From the NCBI GenBank assembly GCA_003215175.1, contig QCKS01000003.1:1-64000 (forward strand): a stretch of 64,000 nt of DNA, written 5' to 3'. Source of the stretch: Acidimicrobiales bacterium AG-410-I20. GTDB taxonomy: Bacteria; Actinomycetota; Acidimicrobiia; Acidimicrobiales; MedAcidi-G1. This document shows positions 26,842 to 36,204 of this stretch, piece after piece (the stretch's first letter is position 1; each line of letters begins with the position of its first letter). The position numbers and the translations under genes are program-made. The notes beneath the pieces were generated by a model that had not been told where the DNA came from, did no database searches, and saw only the letters and a program-made list of their open reading frames with translations.

Positions 26842-27489
26842 ATGAGCTATAAAAGCGAATCAGATCTATTGATTCTTCACACATTACGAATTAAAGGATT
26901 CACCCAATCTTCTGGGATAGCAGAAACAACTGGTCTCAGCGCAGAAGAAGTCGAAGAACGTCTTAACTCATTCCAAGAGGAAAATCTAGTGAGTTACCGG
27001 GAAGGGCGAATTGAAGGATGGATGCTCACACAACAAGGCAGAGAGCAAGGCCAAGAATTGATCTCCGCAGAATTAGAATCTTCCGGACAACAACAGCAAA
27101 TAGATTCAAGCTACCAAAGCTTCTTATCCGTAAATAAAATATTTTTGAGCCTATGCACAGATTGGCAGCTTCGAACTGTTGAGGGCGAACAAGAAATCAA
27201 CGACCACACTGATGAGGCCTACGATGCTGAAGTGATCGATCGGTTAACAAAAATTAATACAGTCATCCAGCCCGTATGCGAAGCTCTTTCAAACTGTTTA
27301 GACAGATTCGAAAGTTACGGTCGACGATTCTCCTACGCAGTAGAGAAAGTACAAGAAGGAGAACATGAATGGTTCACTAAACCGATGATCGATTCTTATC
27401 ACACCGTATGGTTTGAGTTACATGAAAATTTATTGAGTACTCTCGGCATAGAGAGGTCCAAAGAAGTTGATGAAAATGATGAAGAATAA
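26842..27489 (+). CDS. MarR-like winged-helix protein of unknown target
   Basis: The 215-residue protein has an N-terminal winged-helix-like region (LLILHTLRIKGFTQSSGIAE, ETTGLSAEEVEERLNSFQEE, with a wing and recognition helix around 25-65). An all-helical acidic C-terminal half with conserved Trp and Tyr positions follows (EHEWFTKPMIDSYHTVWFEL). Similar proteins in Actinobacteria are named transcriptional regulators without known targets. It is packed between SURF1 and dapA with gaps of 4 and 9 bp, so it is cotranscribed with lysine genes. No effector can be inferred. Confidence 0.7.
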   Translation: MSYKSESDLLILHTLRIKGFTQSSGIAETTGLSAEEVEERLNSFQEENLVSYREGRIEGWMLTQQGREQGQELISAELESSGQQQQIDSSYQSFLSVNKIFLSLCTDWQLRTVEGEQEINDHTDEAYDAEVIDRLTKINTVIQPVCEALSNCLDRFESYGRRFSYAVEKVQEGEHEWFTKPMIDSYHTVWFELHENLLSTLGIERSKEVDENDEE

Positions 27490-27498
27490 GAGGCCACA

Positions 27499-28386
27499 AT
27501 GAACCCAAGATTTGGCCGAGTAATCACAGCGATGATCACACCTTTCAACTCAGATGGCTCACTAGATGTCCAAGGAGCATGTGATTTAGCCCAGTGGCTA
27601 GCAGAACAAGGAAACAACGCTTTAGTTCTTGCAGGAACCACGGGAGAGTCCCCAACAATCACTCAAGATGAACAAATTCAACTAGTTGAAGCAGTAGTCC
27701 AAGCCGTTGATATTCCAGTAATTGCTGGAGCGGGGAGCAACGACACAGGATCAGCGATAACAAACACTCAACGATGTGAACAAGCTGGAGCTAAAGGAAT
27801 TCTGAGTGTAACCCCTTATTACAACCGGCCTTCTCAAGCCGGCCTTTATGAACATTACCTTCGAATTTCTGACAGCACTGAACTGCCAATCATGCTTTAT
27901 GACATTCCGATTAGAACAGGAAGAAAGTTGGAGTCAGAAACGATGCTCCGACTCGCAGAAGAAACTGAAAATATTGTTGCGGTAAAAGATGCCGCTGGTG
28001 ACATTGAAGCCACAGCCGAATTAGTTGCTCAAGCCCCAGACGGTTTCGAAGTTTATAGCGGTGAAGATGCCTTAACCCTACAACTTTTGGCGGTAGGGGC
28101 TGTAGGAACGGTAAGCGTCGCCAGTCATTGGACTACGCCCGAAACAGTTTCACTCATGGAAAGCTTCTTCTCTGGAGATTTAGACAAAGCAAAACAAATT
28201 AATCAGCAACTTATTCCCTCTTATGATTTTGAATCAGGAGACTTAAATCCAAATCCGATTCCAACGAAAGCCATGATGAAGGTACTTGGCCTACCGGGAG
28301 GAGATTGCCGCTTGCCAATGGGACCTGAACCAGAAGGATTACAAGAGAAAGCACGAGACATTCTTGAGGGCTTAGGGCGACTCTGA
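27499..28386 (+). CDS. dapA: 4-hydroxy-tetrahydrodipicolinate synthase
   Basis: DapA condenses pyruvate with aspartate semialdehyde, the first step specific to lysine and diaminopimelate. The class I aldolase barrel shows GTTGESPTITQDE, PYYNRPSQAGLYEHY (catalytic Tyr) and NIVAVKDAAGD with the Schiff-base lysine. Length 295 is normal. The order dapA-rnj-ftsK is conserved in Actinobacteria, and rnj begins 7 bp downstream. Confidence 0.97.
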   Translation: MNPRFGRVITAMITPFNSDGSLDVQGACDLAQWLAEQGNNALVLAGTTGESPTITQDEQIQLVEAVVQAVDIPVIAGAGSNDTGSAITNTQRCEQAGAKGILSVTPYYNRPSQAGLYEHYLRISDSTELPIMLYDIPIRTGRKLESETMLRLAEETENIVAVKDAAGDIEATAELVAQAPDGFEVYSGEDALTLQLLAVGAVGTVSVASHWTTPETVSLMESFFSGDLDKAKQINQQLIPSYDFESGDLNPNPIPTKAMMKVLGLPGGDCRLPMGPEPEGLQEKARDILEGLGRL

Positions 28387-28393
28387 TCAAAAT

Positions 28394-30049
28394 ATGAAAA
28401 GTCCAGTAACTCTCACTTTTTTGGGTGGTTTAGGTCAAATCGGTCGAAACTGCGCTGCTCTAGAAACCGAAAATCGCATCATTCTTTTGGATTGTGGGCA
28501 AATGTTTCCGGATAATTTGCCTGGGGTAGATGCAATTCTCCCAGACTTCTCATGGGTTCTGGAGCGTTCCAATCAAGTTGAAGGATGCATAATCACCCAT
28601 GCCCATGAAGACCATATTGGTGGACTCCCGTATCTACTTAAAGAAGCAGACATTCCAATTTATGGATCAAGATTTACTTTAGGCATGATCCAATCAAAGC
28701 TGGACTACGCCGGAATAAGAGGGGTAAAAACGTTTGAGTTAAATGACTATGACCAAAAGACAATTGGTCCATTTGATTGTGAGTTCCTTCCCGTTACACA
28801 CTCAACGCCCAGCGGGTTAATGACCATATTCAACACTCCACAAGGAGCAATCGTTCACTCGAGTGACTTCAAACTTGACCCCACTCCCATAGATGGGCGG
28901 GTTACTGATCTAGCTCGGCTGAAAGAAATATCACAGAAGAGCGGAATACGACTACTTCTTGCTGATTCCACAAATGCCGGCTCATCAGGAAAGACATCTA
29001 GTGAATCTGAAATTGGCCCAGTGTTAGACAAGATTTTTTCTGATCATGAGAATCAAAGAATCATTGTCGCAGCATTCTCTAGCCACATTCATCGCATTCA
29101 ACAAATCGCTGATACAGCGAAGAATGCGGGCAGGACTCTCGTAATACTAGGCCCTTCTATGCAAAGGAATGTAACCCTTGCCCGTGAACTTGGATTATTA
29201 AAGATCTCTGATCGAATGATTTCATCACCTGAAGATATTGAAACATTAGATCATAAGAAAATCTGCATAGTCTGCACTGGATCTCAAGGAGAGCAAAGAG
29301 CAGCACTAGCACAGTTAGCGGATAATACACACCGACAAGTCACAATTGGGGAAGACGACACAGTTGTCTTTTCTTCTCATCCGATTCCCGGCAATGAAGC
29401 AGCTGTTTCAAAGTTGCATAACGACCTTGCATTACTAGGGGCGCAAATAGTACATAGCGGCCAGTTTGAGGTACACACAAGTGGCCATGGGAAAAGAGAA
29501 GAATTAATTGAATTACATCAATCTGTGGGAGCAGAGTTTTTCATACCTGTACACGGAGAATATACACATCTTCTCGACCATCATAAGTTAGCAATTGAGA
29601 ACGGAACTGATGAAAAAAACGTAATGCTCTGCACAGATGGTGACCAGGTGTGTCTAACAGAAGAGGGATTAGAAAAAATCCAAAGAGTGTCAGACCGAAA
29701 AGTGATGGTCGACCATCAAGGCGAATGTGTCAGCGAGGAACTACTCAAAGAAAGAGTAAGTCTTATCGGAGACGGATTTGTTTTTGTTCGAGTAGTTATA
29801 GACAGAGAGTCAGGCACTTTATTTCAAGACCCCGTAGTTGAATCACGCGGATGGGTAGAGCCAGAGGACAGAGAAACTTGGACAAAAGAAGTTTCCAAAG
29901 CAGTGGTTTCCGCTGTTCAAACTTCTCTAGCTGGTGGTGAAAGGGATTTGAGCCAGATAAGTCGTCAAGTGCGTAGGGCAACAGGCCAACTGGTATCAGA
30001 GCGCACAGGTCGCCGCCCTGTATTGATTCCAGTAGTAGAAGAGCCTTAA
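28394..30049 (+). CDS. rnj: ribonuclease J
   Basis: RNase J combines endo- and 5'-exonuclease activity and replaces or supplements RNase E in mRNA decay and rRNA maturation. The metallo-beta-lactamase motif HAHEDHIGG starts at residue 69, and beta-CASP motifs are present further on (THSTPSG, DSTNAGSSGKT, SSHIHRIQQI, HTSGHGKREEL, PVHGEYTHL). Length 551 is typical. It lies between dapA and ftsK as in mycobacteria. Confidence 0.97.
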   Translation: MKSPVTLTFLGGLGQIGRNCAALETENRIILLDCGQMFPDNLPGVDAILPDFSWVLERSNQVEGCIITHAHEDHIGGLPYLLKEADIPIYGSRFTLGMIQSKLDYAGIRGVKTFELNDYDQKTIGPFDCEFLPVTHSTPSGLMTIFNTPQGAIVHSSDFKLDPTPIDGRVTDLARLKEISQKSGIRLLLADSTNAGSSGKTSSESEIGPVLDKIFSDHENQRIIVAAFSSHIHRIQQIADTAKNAGRTLVILGPSMQRNVTLARELGLLKISDRMISSPEDIETLDHKKICIVCTGSQGEQRAALAQLADNTHRQVTIGEDDTVVFSSHPIPGNEAAVSKLHNDLALLGAQIVHSGQFEVHTSGHGKREELIELHQSVGAEFFIPVHGEYTHLLDHHKLAIENGTDEKNVMLCTDGDQVCLTEEGLEKIQRVSDRKVMVDHQGECVSEELLKERVSLIGDGFVFVRVVIDRESGTLFQDPVVESRGWVEPEDRETWTKEVSKAVVSAVQTSLAGGERDLSQISRQVRRATGQLVSERTGRRPVLIPVVEEP

Positions 30050-30100
30050 ATCCCTAAGAGACCCTATTTTGTCGCTCTTAAGTGGTAATTTTAGTCTGTT

Positions 30101-32482
30101 GTGAACAAACCATCGAAACAAAACGAATCTTCAGAATCAGGACCCAAACCGAAATCTCGTTCGGTTAAGAGTTCCATATCTGACAACGCCTCAAAAGAAA
30201 AGAGATTGCGTCGCCTTTTTCAGTCAGCATTTGAAGGTTGGGGAGACGAAATTACAGGTTGGCTTCTCGTTCTCGGAGGGCTCCTCGGAGCTCTGTCTAT
30301 TTATTTTGATCGCGCAGGCGTGGTAGGGCAAGTTCTAGACGATGCAATCGGCTGGACAGTCGGTCTTATAAAATTTGCTTTACCTATTGCAATGGGGATG
30401 CTTGGGATATTCATGTTTCGAGAGAAACGCGAACAAGTCGATCTTTCTAAACGCATACCTGTAGGCGCCACGTTTTCACTTGCAAGTTTTACTGGTCTGC
30501 TTCATATCGTCCGAGGAAGGCCTGGGCTAGGTGATGGCGCAGATGAACTTGGTACCGCTGGTGGCCTTCTCGGCCATCTAACAGGAGGAAGCCTTGACTC
30601 ATGGCTAGGAGTCTGGGCAGCCACACTTATTCTTATTGTTGTAGGTTTCATAGGTTTAGGTGTAACAACTCAAACCACTGCGAATCAAGCAATAAAAGCA
30701 ATCATCGGGATTCTTCGCCCCATAGGGCGTGTATTACGTCAAGCATTAACGGATTTGTTTACCCCTCCTGATGACGCCTTACCTGTACCTAGGCCTGAAC
30801 CGGAGCCTGAACCAGAGCCCACTCCACAGCCTCCACAAGAAATACAAGCGGCGGCACCACCAAAGAAGAGAAAGCGCAAAAGCAAACCGGCTCCAGACGG
30901 AAGTGAACAGCTTATTATCGAATTAGGGCCTGCAATTGCAGACTCAAAGTGGAGACTGCCCTCAACCAAGATTTTGTCAAGAAGTGAGACTCATGATGTG
31001 GATGCGAAATTAGTCGAAGCTCGAGGGTTGCGTCTCCAGGAAGCACTCGCTGCTCACGGAGTTGAAACACGACTGTCTGATATGACAGTAGGACCTACAG
31101 TCACTCGCTATGCATTGCAGTTAGGGGAAGGAGTGAAGGTCGCAAGAATTACTAGCCTCCATAAAGACATCGCTTATGCTTTGGCTGCAGCAGATGTTCG
31201 TATTCTTGCTCCTATACCCGGACAACAAGCAATTGGTATAGAGGTTCCAAATGATGATCGCGAGGTCGTGGCTTTAGGGGACATCCTCACTTCTGGGGAG
31301 GCAACAAAAGCTAGTCATCCGCTTGAGGTGGGGATAGGTCGAGACATCAATGGCAAATCAGTGATGTTGAATCTTGCGACAATGCCACATCTTCTCATAG
31401 CTGGTGCTACCGGAGCAGGAAAATCCTCATGCATAAACTCTCTAGTCACTTCAGTACTTATGCGTTCTACTCCAGACCAGGTCAAACTAATTCTCATAGA
31501 CCCCAAACGAGTAGAAATGGGACAATATGAAGGAGTTCCACATCTCCTAACAGCTCCAGTAACTGATCCAAGAAAAGCCGCTAATGCTCTGAATTGGGCG
31601 GTAAAAGAAATGGAGCGACGTTATGACTTATTATCAAGCTGTGGCTTCAGGGACATAACAGGATATAACGCTGCATTTGCTCGCGGCGATTTACAAGCCC
31701 CACTTGGAGTCATGGACGGTGATGAGCCTCTACAGTACAAACATCTTCCCTTTGTTCTAGTCGTCGTAGACGAACTTGCGGACTTAATGATGGTGGCCGC
31801 AAGAGATGTAGAAGACTCAATTTGCCGACTTGCGCAGATGGCTCGAGCAGTAGGCATCCACTTAGTGGTCGCTACACAGCGTCCATCAGTGAACATCATC
31901 ACTGGAGTTATAAAGGCCAATATTCCAGCTCGCCTTGCTTTTGCTGTTTCAAGTCTTGCTGACAGCAGGGTGATACTTGATCAGCCAGGAGCTGAACGGC
32001 TTGTTGGAAAAGGCGACATGCTGCTGTTAGGTCCGAGTTCAAGTACACCGCAAAGAATACAAGGCGCATGGGTTGACGAAGAAGAAGTACGTCAAATAGT
32101 GGCTTCTTGGGTTAAACAAGTCGAAGCACAAGGCGAAACAGAAGAAATAGGCGTCGAAGATGTGACTGCAGAACAGGCCAAGTCACCTTCTTCGTTGACT
32201 CCGTTGGGGGAGGAGATAACAGATTCGATTACTGCAGACCCGACACCTACGGCGGGCAGTGATGACGAACTATATGAGCAAGCTCGACGACTAGTTGTTG
32301 AAAGCCAGTTAGGTTCAACCTCTATGCTTCAGCGGAAACTTCGAGTTGGTTTTGCTCGCGCAGGAAGATTGATGGATCTTCTTGAAGAGTCAGGAATTGT
32401 AGGGCCTTCAACAGGTTCAAAAGCTCGAGAAGTTCTGATTACATCAGAAGAGCTCGACAATCTTCAAGAACAAGGCCTTTGA
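30101..32482 (+). CDS. ftsK: DNA translocase FtsK
   Basis: FtsK pumps chromosomal DNA through the closing septum and activates dimer resolution. Several membrane helices lie within residues 45-190, followed by a Pro/Glu-rich linker and Lys/Arg patch. The motor has Walker A GATGAGKSS (about 434) and Walker B VVVDELADLMMV (about 552). The C-terminal gamma winged-helix domain (LYEQARRLVVESQLGSTSML and onward) reads KOPS DNA. Length 793 is typical for Actinobacteria. Start is GTG. Confidence 0.96.
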   Translation: MNKPSKQNESSESGPKPKSRSVKSSISDNASKEKRLRRLFQSAFEGWGDEITGWLLVLGGLLGALSIYFDRAGVVGQVLDDAIGWTVGLIKFALPIAMGMLGIFMFREKREQVDLSKRIPVGATFSLASFTGLLHIVRGRPGLGDGADELGTAGGLLGHLTGGSLDSWLGVWAATLILIVVGFIGLGVTTQTTANQAIKAIIGILRPIGRVLRQALTDLFTPPDDALPVPRPEPEPEPEPTPQPPQEIQAAAPPKKRKRKSKPAPDGSEQLIIELGPAIADSKWRLPSTKILSRSETHDVDAKLVEARGLRLQEALAAHGVETRLSDMTVGPTVTRYALQLGEGVKVARITSLHKDIAYALAAADVRILAPIPGQQAIGIEVPNDDREVVALGDILTSGEATKASHPLEVGIGRDINGKSVMLNLATMPHLLIAGATGAGKSSCINSLVTSVLMRSTPDQVKLILIDPKRVEMGQYEGVPHLLTAPVTDPRKAANALNWAVKEMERRYDLLSSCGFRDITGYNAAFARGDLQAPLGVMDGDEPLQYKHLPFVLVVVDELADLMMVAARDVEDSICRLAQMARAVGIHLVVATQRPSVNIITGVIKANIPARLAFAVSSLADSRVILDQPGAERLVGKGDMLLLGPSSSTPQRIQGAWVDEEEVRQIVASWVKQVEAQGETEEIGVEDVTAEQAKSPSSLTPLGEEITDSITADPTPTAGSDDELYEQARRLVVESQLGSTSMLQRKLRVGFARAGRLMDLLEESGIVGPSTGSKAREVLITSEELDNLQEQGL

Positions 32483-32558
32483 AGCTAAACCAACACCTTC
32501 CTTAGGGCCGATAGCCTAAGTATTTATATCTCCAATAAATCCACGGTTAAGGAAAATT

Positions 32559-33818
32559 ATGGATGACTCAACTTACCATTTGGTGACTTTAGGGTGCCCA
32601 AAGAATGAAGTGGATTCAGACAAGATTTCTGGGCTTCTAGCACATGAAGGAATGAAGCCGACTGAACAAATTCAGAACGCCGACCTAATAGTTGTTAACA
32701 CTTGTGCTTTTGTTGAAGAAGCTCGACAACAATCGATAGACACTATTTTGGAGTTGGCTGATTCCCGACGAGAGGGAGCGCGCCTAGTTGTTACTGGCTG
32801 TATGGCAGAACGCTATGGGAATGAACTTTCAGAAGCATTACCTGAAGTAGATGGGATTGCAGGATTTGGCGTCCCAGTTACATTAAGCTCCCGTCCAAAA
32901 ACATCAACCGAAGAAATTCCAGTCTTTGATCTGCTTAATCTTCCAAGACCAAAGGCAGAGAGACCATGGGCGTATGTGAAAATAGCGGAAGGATGCGACC
33001 GATCTTGTGGATTTTGCGCAATCCCAACTTTCCGAGGACCCCAACGAAGCAGAAGCATTGACTCCATATTGAATGAAATAACTGAACTAAGTGTGCGCGA
33101 AGTGGTCCTAGTTGCACAAGACCTTGCTTCATTTGGTAGAGATCAAGGAAAAGGGGAAAGAAACATAGTTCCTTTAGTGGAACAGGCAGCTCAACTTGTT
33201 GACAGGGTAAGGCTTCTTTATCTGTATCCATCTGATCTGAACGAAAAACTCATCGATGCAGTTTTAGGAACTGGGGTGCCTTATTTTGATCTTTCACTCC
33301 AACATGTATCTCGTCCGCTTCTACGACGAATGCGTCGATGGGGCGATGGAGAGAGGTTCAGTCAACAGATAGACAGAATTAGAGAAAAGAACCCAGAAGC
33401 AGTATTCAGGTCCAATTTCATTGTTGGTTACCCCGGGGAAACAGAGGAAGACCATGAATTATTATTAGAATTTTTAGATAAAGCCCAAATCGATTGGTGC
33501 GGGTTCTTCCCTTACTCGCCTGAACAGGGAACATACTCAGAGACTCTTTCTGACACAGTTGATACTCCAATTATCTTGGAACGTTTATCGGAACTGACAG
33601 AAATTCAGGACAGGATCACTGCACGAAATAGAGACAACTTGATAGGAAAGGAACTCGAAGTTCTAGTAGATGAAGTCGGAGTCGGAAGAAGTTGGAGGGA
33701 AGCTCCAGAGATCGACGGAATTGTAAACATCTCAAGGGAGCTCCCAGTAGGGGAGATCGCTAGTGTTATTGTAAGTGGAGCAACCGGACCAGATCTGGAG
33801 ACTCATGCAACTTTTTAA
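32559..33818 (+). CDS. rimO: ribosomal protein S12 methylthiotransferase
   Basis: RimO methylthiolates Asp89 of S12 using two iron-sulphur clusters. N-terminal MTTase cysteines appear in LGCPKNEVDSD, NTCAFVEEA and GCMAE; the radical-SAM motif is CDRSCGFCAIP. Downstream PSDLNEKLIDAV and the TRAM domain fit RimO rather than MiaB, and a separate miaB is present at 37.4 kb. A GGA precedes the ATG. It overlaps pgsA by 14 bp. Confidence 0.93.
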   Translation: MDDSTYHLVTLGCPKNEVDSDKISGLLAHEGMKPTEQIQNADLIVVNTCAFVEEARQQSIDTILELADSRREGARLVVTGCMAERYGNELSEALPEVDGIAGFGVPVTLSSRPKTSTEEIPVFDLLNLPRPKAERPWAYVKIAEGCDRSCGFCAIPTFRGPQRSRSIDSILNEITELSVREVVLVAQDLASFGRDQGKGERNIVPLVEQAAQLVDRVRLLYLYPSDLNEKLIDAVLGTGVPYFDLSLQHVSRPLLRRMRRWGDGERFSQQIDRIREKNPEAVFRSNFIVGYPGETEEDHELLLEFLDKAQIDWCGFFPYSPEQGTYSETLSDTVDTPIILERLSELTEIQDRITARNRDNLIGKELEVLVDEVGVGRSWREAPEIDGIVNISRELPVGEIASVIVSGATGPDLETHATF

Positions 33819-34377
33819 ACACTTTGGAACGGTTGTAAGTCCGGCGAACCTTGTGACCTTATCGCGGTTAATTCTCTCCCCAGTTCTCTTCATGTATATC
33901 CTCGCAGCTGAAGATCAACGCGGCAGTTCTTGGTCAGCATTCTTATTGGGTGTAGCTCTAGCAGCTACAGATTACTTCGATGGAACGTTAGCTAGAAGAC
34001 GAGGGACAGTGAGTAAATGGGGCGCATTTTTAGATCCCTTAGCGGACAAAGTGGTTGTAATCGGGGCTGCCACTTGTTTAGTCGCTGTAGATAGATATTG
34101 GTGGCTCCCGGTACTGCTATTAGCGTTTAGAGAACTAGCTATAACCTTCTATCGGTTATGGTTCGCTAAACAAGGGTTATCGATTCCAGCTCGAAAGTCA
34201 GCAAAATGGAAAACAACAATCCAAGGAGCAGCTTTGCTTCTAGCCGTTCTACCACCTCTAGAAGAGGCAGATTTACTGATAAGTATCGTTCTTTGGGTAT
34301 CGGTCATTTTCACTCTTCAAACCGGAATTCAGTACCTGCTAGATGGAACAAAAACTACTAGCGCTACAGGAGAATAG
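33805..34377 (+). CDS. pgsA: CDP-diacylglycerol-glycerol-3-phosphate phosphatidyltransferase
   Basis: PgsA makes phosphatidylglycerol phosphate from the CDP-diacylglycerol supplied by CdsA. The CDP-alcohol phosphotransferase motif D-x2-DG-x2-AR...G-x3-D-x3-D is seen as DYFDGTLARRRGTVSKWGAF followed by LDPLAD. Several membrane helices follow. The ATG at 33805 is chosen, with CTGGAG just upstream; a GTG 30 bp earlier would deepen the overlap with rimO. The product is 190 residues. Confidence 0.93.
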   Translation: MQLFKHFGTVVSPANLVTLSRLILSPVLFMYILAAEDQRGSSWSAFLLGVALAATDYFDGTLARRRGTVSKWGAFLDPLADKVVVIGAATCLVAVDRYWWLPVLLLAFRELAITFYRLWFAKQGLSIPARKSAKWKTTIQGAALLLAVLPPLEEADLLISIVLWVSVIFTLQTGIQYLLDGTKTTSATGE

Positions 34378-34389
34378 GAATCTAATCGG

Positions 34390-35637
34390 ATGAGGTGTGA
34401 AGTAGTTGCGGTAGGAACTGAACTTTTACTCGGACAGATCGTAGATACGAATTCTAGTTGGATAGGTGAACAATTAGCTTTGGCTGGAATTGATTGCCTA
34501 CGCCACACCGCTGTAGGAGATAACCCTGACCGGATTCGAGCAGCCCTTCAAGAGTCGTTAGATAGGTCAGATGCTGTGATAGTAACTGGTGGTTTAGGGC
34601 CAACTCAGGATGATATAACCCGCGATGTTATTGCTGAGGTTATGGGCGTAGAAATGATCCGAGACCCCAACTTAGTTGAAGTTATTTCTTCTAAGTTCAA
34701 AGGCCGCGGAAGGCCAATGCCTGAGAATAATTTAAGACAAGCAGATTTACCTGAAGGCGCAACACCTATAAAAGAAATGCCTGGCACTGCCCCTGGGCTC
34801 ATTTGCCCAGTAGGTGAAAAAGTAATTTACGCCGTACCAGGAGTCCCACTAGAGATGCGTCAAATGATAGAAGGGTCCATAATTCCCGATTTGGTGTCTC
34901 GATCTGGAGAAAAATCAGTAATTAGATCGCGTGTTCTTCGGACCTGGGGACAGTCTGAATCAGGTCTTGCAGAAATGCTCGCTGAAGAGATTAAAAGGTT
35001 GGATGAAGTCGAAGGAACAACTCTGGCTTTCCTCGCTAGTGGAATGGAGGGCCTTAAAGTAAGGATCACAGCGAAAGCTCCAACAGAACAAGATGCTGAG
35101 GCAGCATTAGACACTGAAGAATCTCAAGTCCGCACAATCATTGGGCCACTCGTATTCGGAATTGATGATGAAAATATGGAGACGGTGGTTTTGGAGGAGC
35201 TTGTCTCCCAAGGGCTAACGCTTGCTACCGCAGAGTCCATGACTGGGGGATTAATTGCTACTCGATTGACCGAAGTCCCTGGCTCAAGTCGGGCTTTTCT
35301 GGGCTCAGTGGTGTCTTATGCAAATTCTGTTAAACAGGAGATACTTAAAGTCCCAGAAGGCCCAGTGATAAGCGAACAAGCCGTTTTGTCTATGGCTATT
35401 GGGGTTTGTGAAGCTCTTGGCGCAGATGTTTCAGTTGCGGTGACTGGAGTTGCTGGCCCAGACTCACAAGAAGGCCAAGAACCAGGGGTGGTTTGGATAG
35501 GAACTTGTGTGGACGGAGAAGCAAAAGCAGTAGAGGTACGTTTTCCGTATAACCGCACAATGGCCCGTCAACTTACCGTCATAACTGCATTAGATATATT
35601 GCGCCGAAGATTATTGGAGCGAGCGCTGAAAAACTAG
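34390..35637 (+). CDS. cinA: CinA family protein (nicotinamide-nucleotide amidohydrolase / ADP-ribose pyrophosphatase)
   Basis: The N-terminal MoaB-like domain (EVVAVGTELLLGQIVDTNS; VTGGLGPTQDDITRD) and the C-terminal PncC amidase domain (TLATAESMTGGLIATRLTEV; VAVTGVAGPD) make a full-length CinA of 415 residues. Such proteins recycle the NMN made by NAD-dependent DNA ligase. The gene lies upstream of recA, a frequent pairing, although a minus-strand msrB intervenes. Its stop codon overlaps that of msrB. Confidence 0.95.
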   Translation: MRCEVVAVGTELLLGQIVDTNSSWIGEQLALAGIDCLRHTAVGDNPDRIRAALQESLDRSDAVIVTGGLGPTQDDITRDVIAEVMGVEMIRDPNLVEVISSKFKGRGRPMPENNLRQADLPEGATPIKEMPGTAPGLICPVGEKVIYAVPGVPLEMRQMIEGSIIPDLVSRSGEKSVIRSRVLRTWGQSESGLAEMLAEEIKRLDEVEGTTLAFLASGMEGLKVRITAKAPTEQDAEAALDTEESQVRTIIGPLVFGIDDENMETVVLEELVSQGLTLATAESMTGGLIATRLTEVPGSSRAFLGSVVSYANSVKQEILKVPEGPVISEQAVLSMAIGVCEALGADVSVAVTGVAGPDSQEGQEPGVVWIGTCVDGEAKAVEVRFPYNRTMARQLTVITALDILRRRLLERALKN

Positions 35638-36041
35638 TTTTCTTTGATTTCAAGATCAATGCATGCAGAGTTTATGCAGTACCGATCACCAGTTGGGGTT
35701 GGCCCATCAGGGAAAATATGACCGAGATGAGCCCCGCAGTTAGCGCACAACGTTTCAGTACGAAACATGCCAAAACTATGATCAGAACGGAACTCGATTG
35801 TGTTTTCTTGGATAGGGGCATCAAAACTTGGCCAACCACATCCTGAATCAAACTTGCTTTCGCTACTGAATAGGGGCTCGTTGCATACGATGCATCTATA
35901 GGTGCCATCGCGTGTCTCATCCCAATAAATACCTGAAAATGGAGCTTCTGTATCAGCTTCTTGCGTGCACCTATATTGTTGATCTGTCAATCTTTCACGT
36001 AAAGATTCGCTATTTTCAAATGGTTTTTCATTACTTTCCAC
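35634..36041 (-). CDS. msrB: peptide-methionine (R)-S-oxide reductase MsrB
   Basis: MsrB repairs oxidised methionine residues. The structural zinc site is visible as CIVC and CANC, with GCGWPSFDAP and SDHSFGMFRTE between, and the catalytic cysteine is in RYCINSACIDLE near the end. Length 135 is normal. It starts with GTG, 6 nt downstream of a TAGATT element, and is divergent from recA. Its 3' end overlaps cinA by 4 bp. Confidence 0.94.
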   Translation of the reverse strand: MESNEKPFENSESLRERLTDQQYRCTQEADTEAPFSGIYWDETRDGTYRCIVCNEPLFSSESKFDSGCGWPSFDAPIQENTIEFRSDHSFGMFRTETLCANCGAHLGHIFPDGPTPTGDRYCINSACIDLEIKEN

Positions 36042-36047
36042 ACTGTT

Positions 36048-36053
36048 AATCTA
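36048..36053 (-). promoter_or_regulatory. -10 element of a leaderless-type promoter for msrB
   Basis: On the minus strand TAGATT is followed by 6 nt and the GTG start of msrB. Confidence 0.4.
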
Positions 36054-36092
36054 GTAAAAAATAGTAGTTTTTGAAAAATATTCGGAAAATAC

Positions 36093-36122
36093 TTGTACCG
36101 AACACATGTTCGCAATTACAAT
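36093..36122 (+). promoter_or_regulatory. recA promoter with LexA box
   Basis: A perfect palindrome CGAACACATGTTCG at 36099-36112 matches the Gram-positive/actinobacterial SOS box (CGAAC-N4-GTTCG). It fills the spacer between TTGTAC (36093-36098) and TACAAT (36117-36122), an 18-bp spaced promoter, so LexA binding would block polymerase. lexA itself is in this window with the same type of boxes. Confidence 0.9.
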
Positions 36123-36204
36123 ATTGTTATTAAGAGAAATGTCACACCCACTTCCTAGATTCTTAATTAACAGATATTAGGAATCGGACAAGATTGGAGT
36201 CCTT

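Noticed and set aside
33775-33804. GTG start at 33775 for pgsA
   Set aside because: It would overlap rimO by 44 bp; ATG at 33805 has a ribosome binding site and gives the usual N-terminus.
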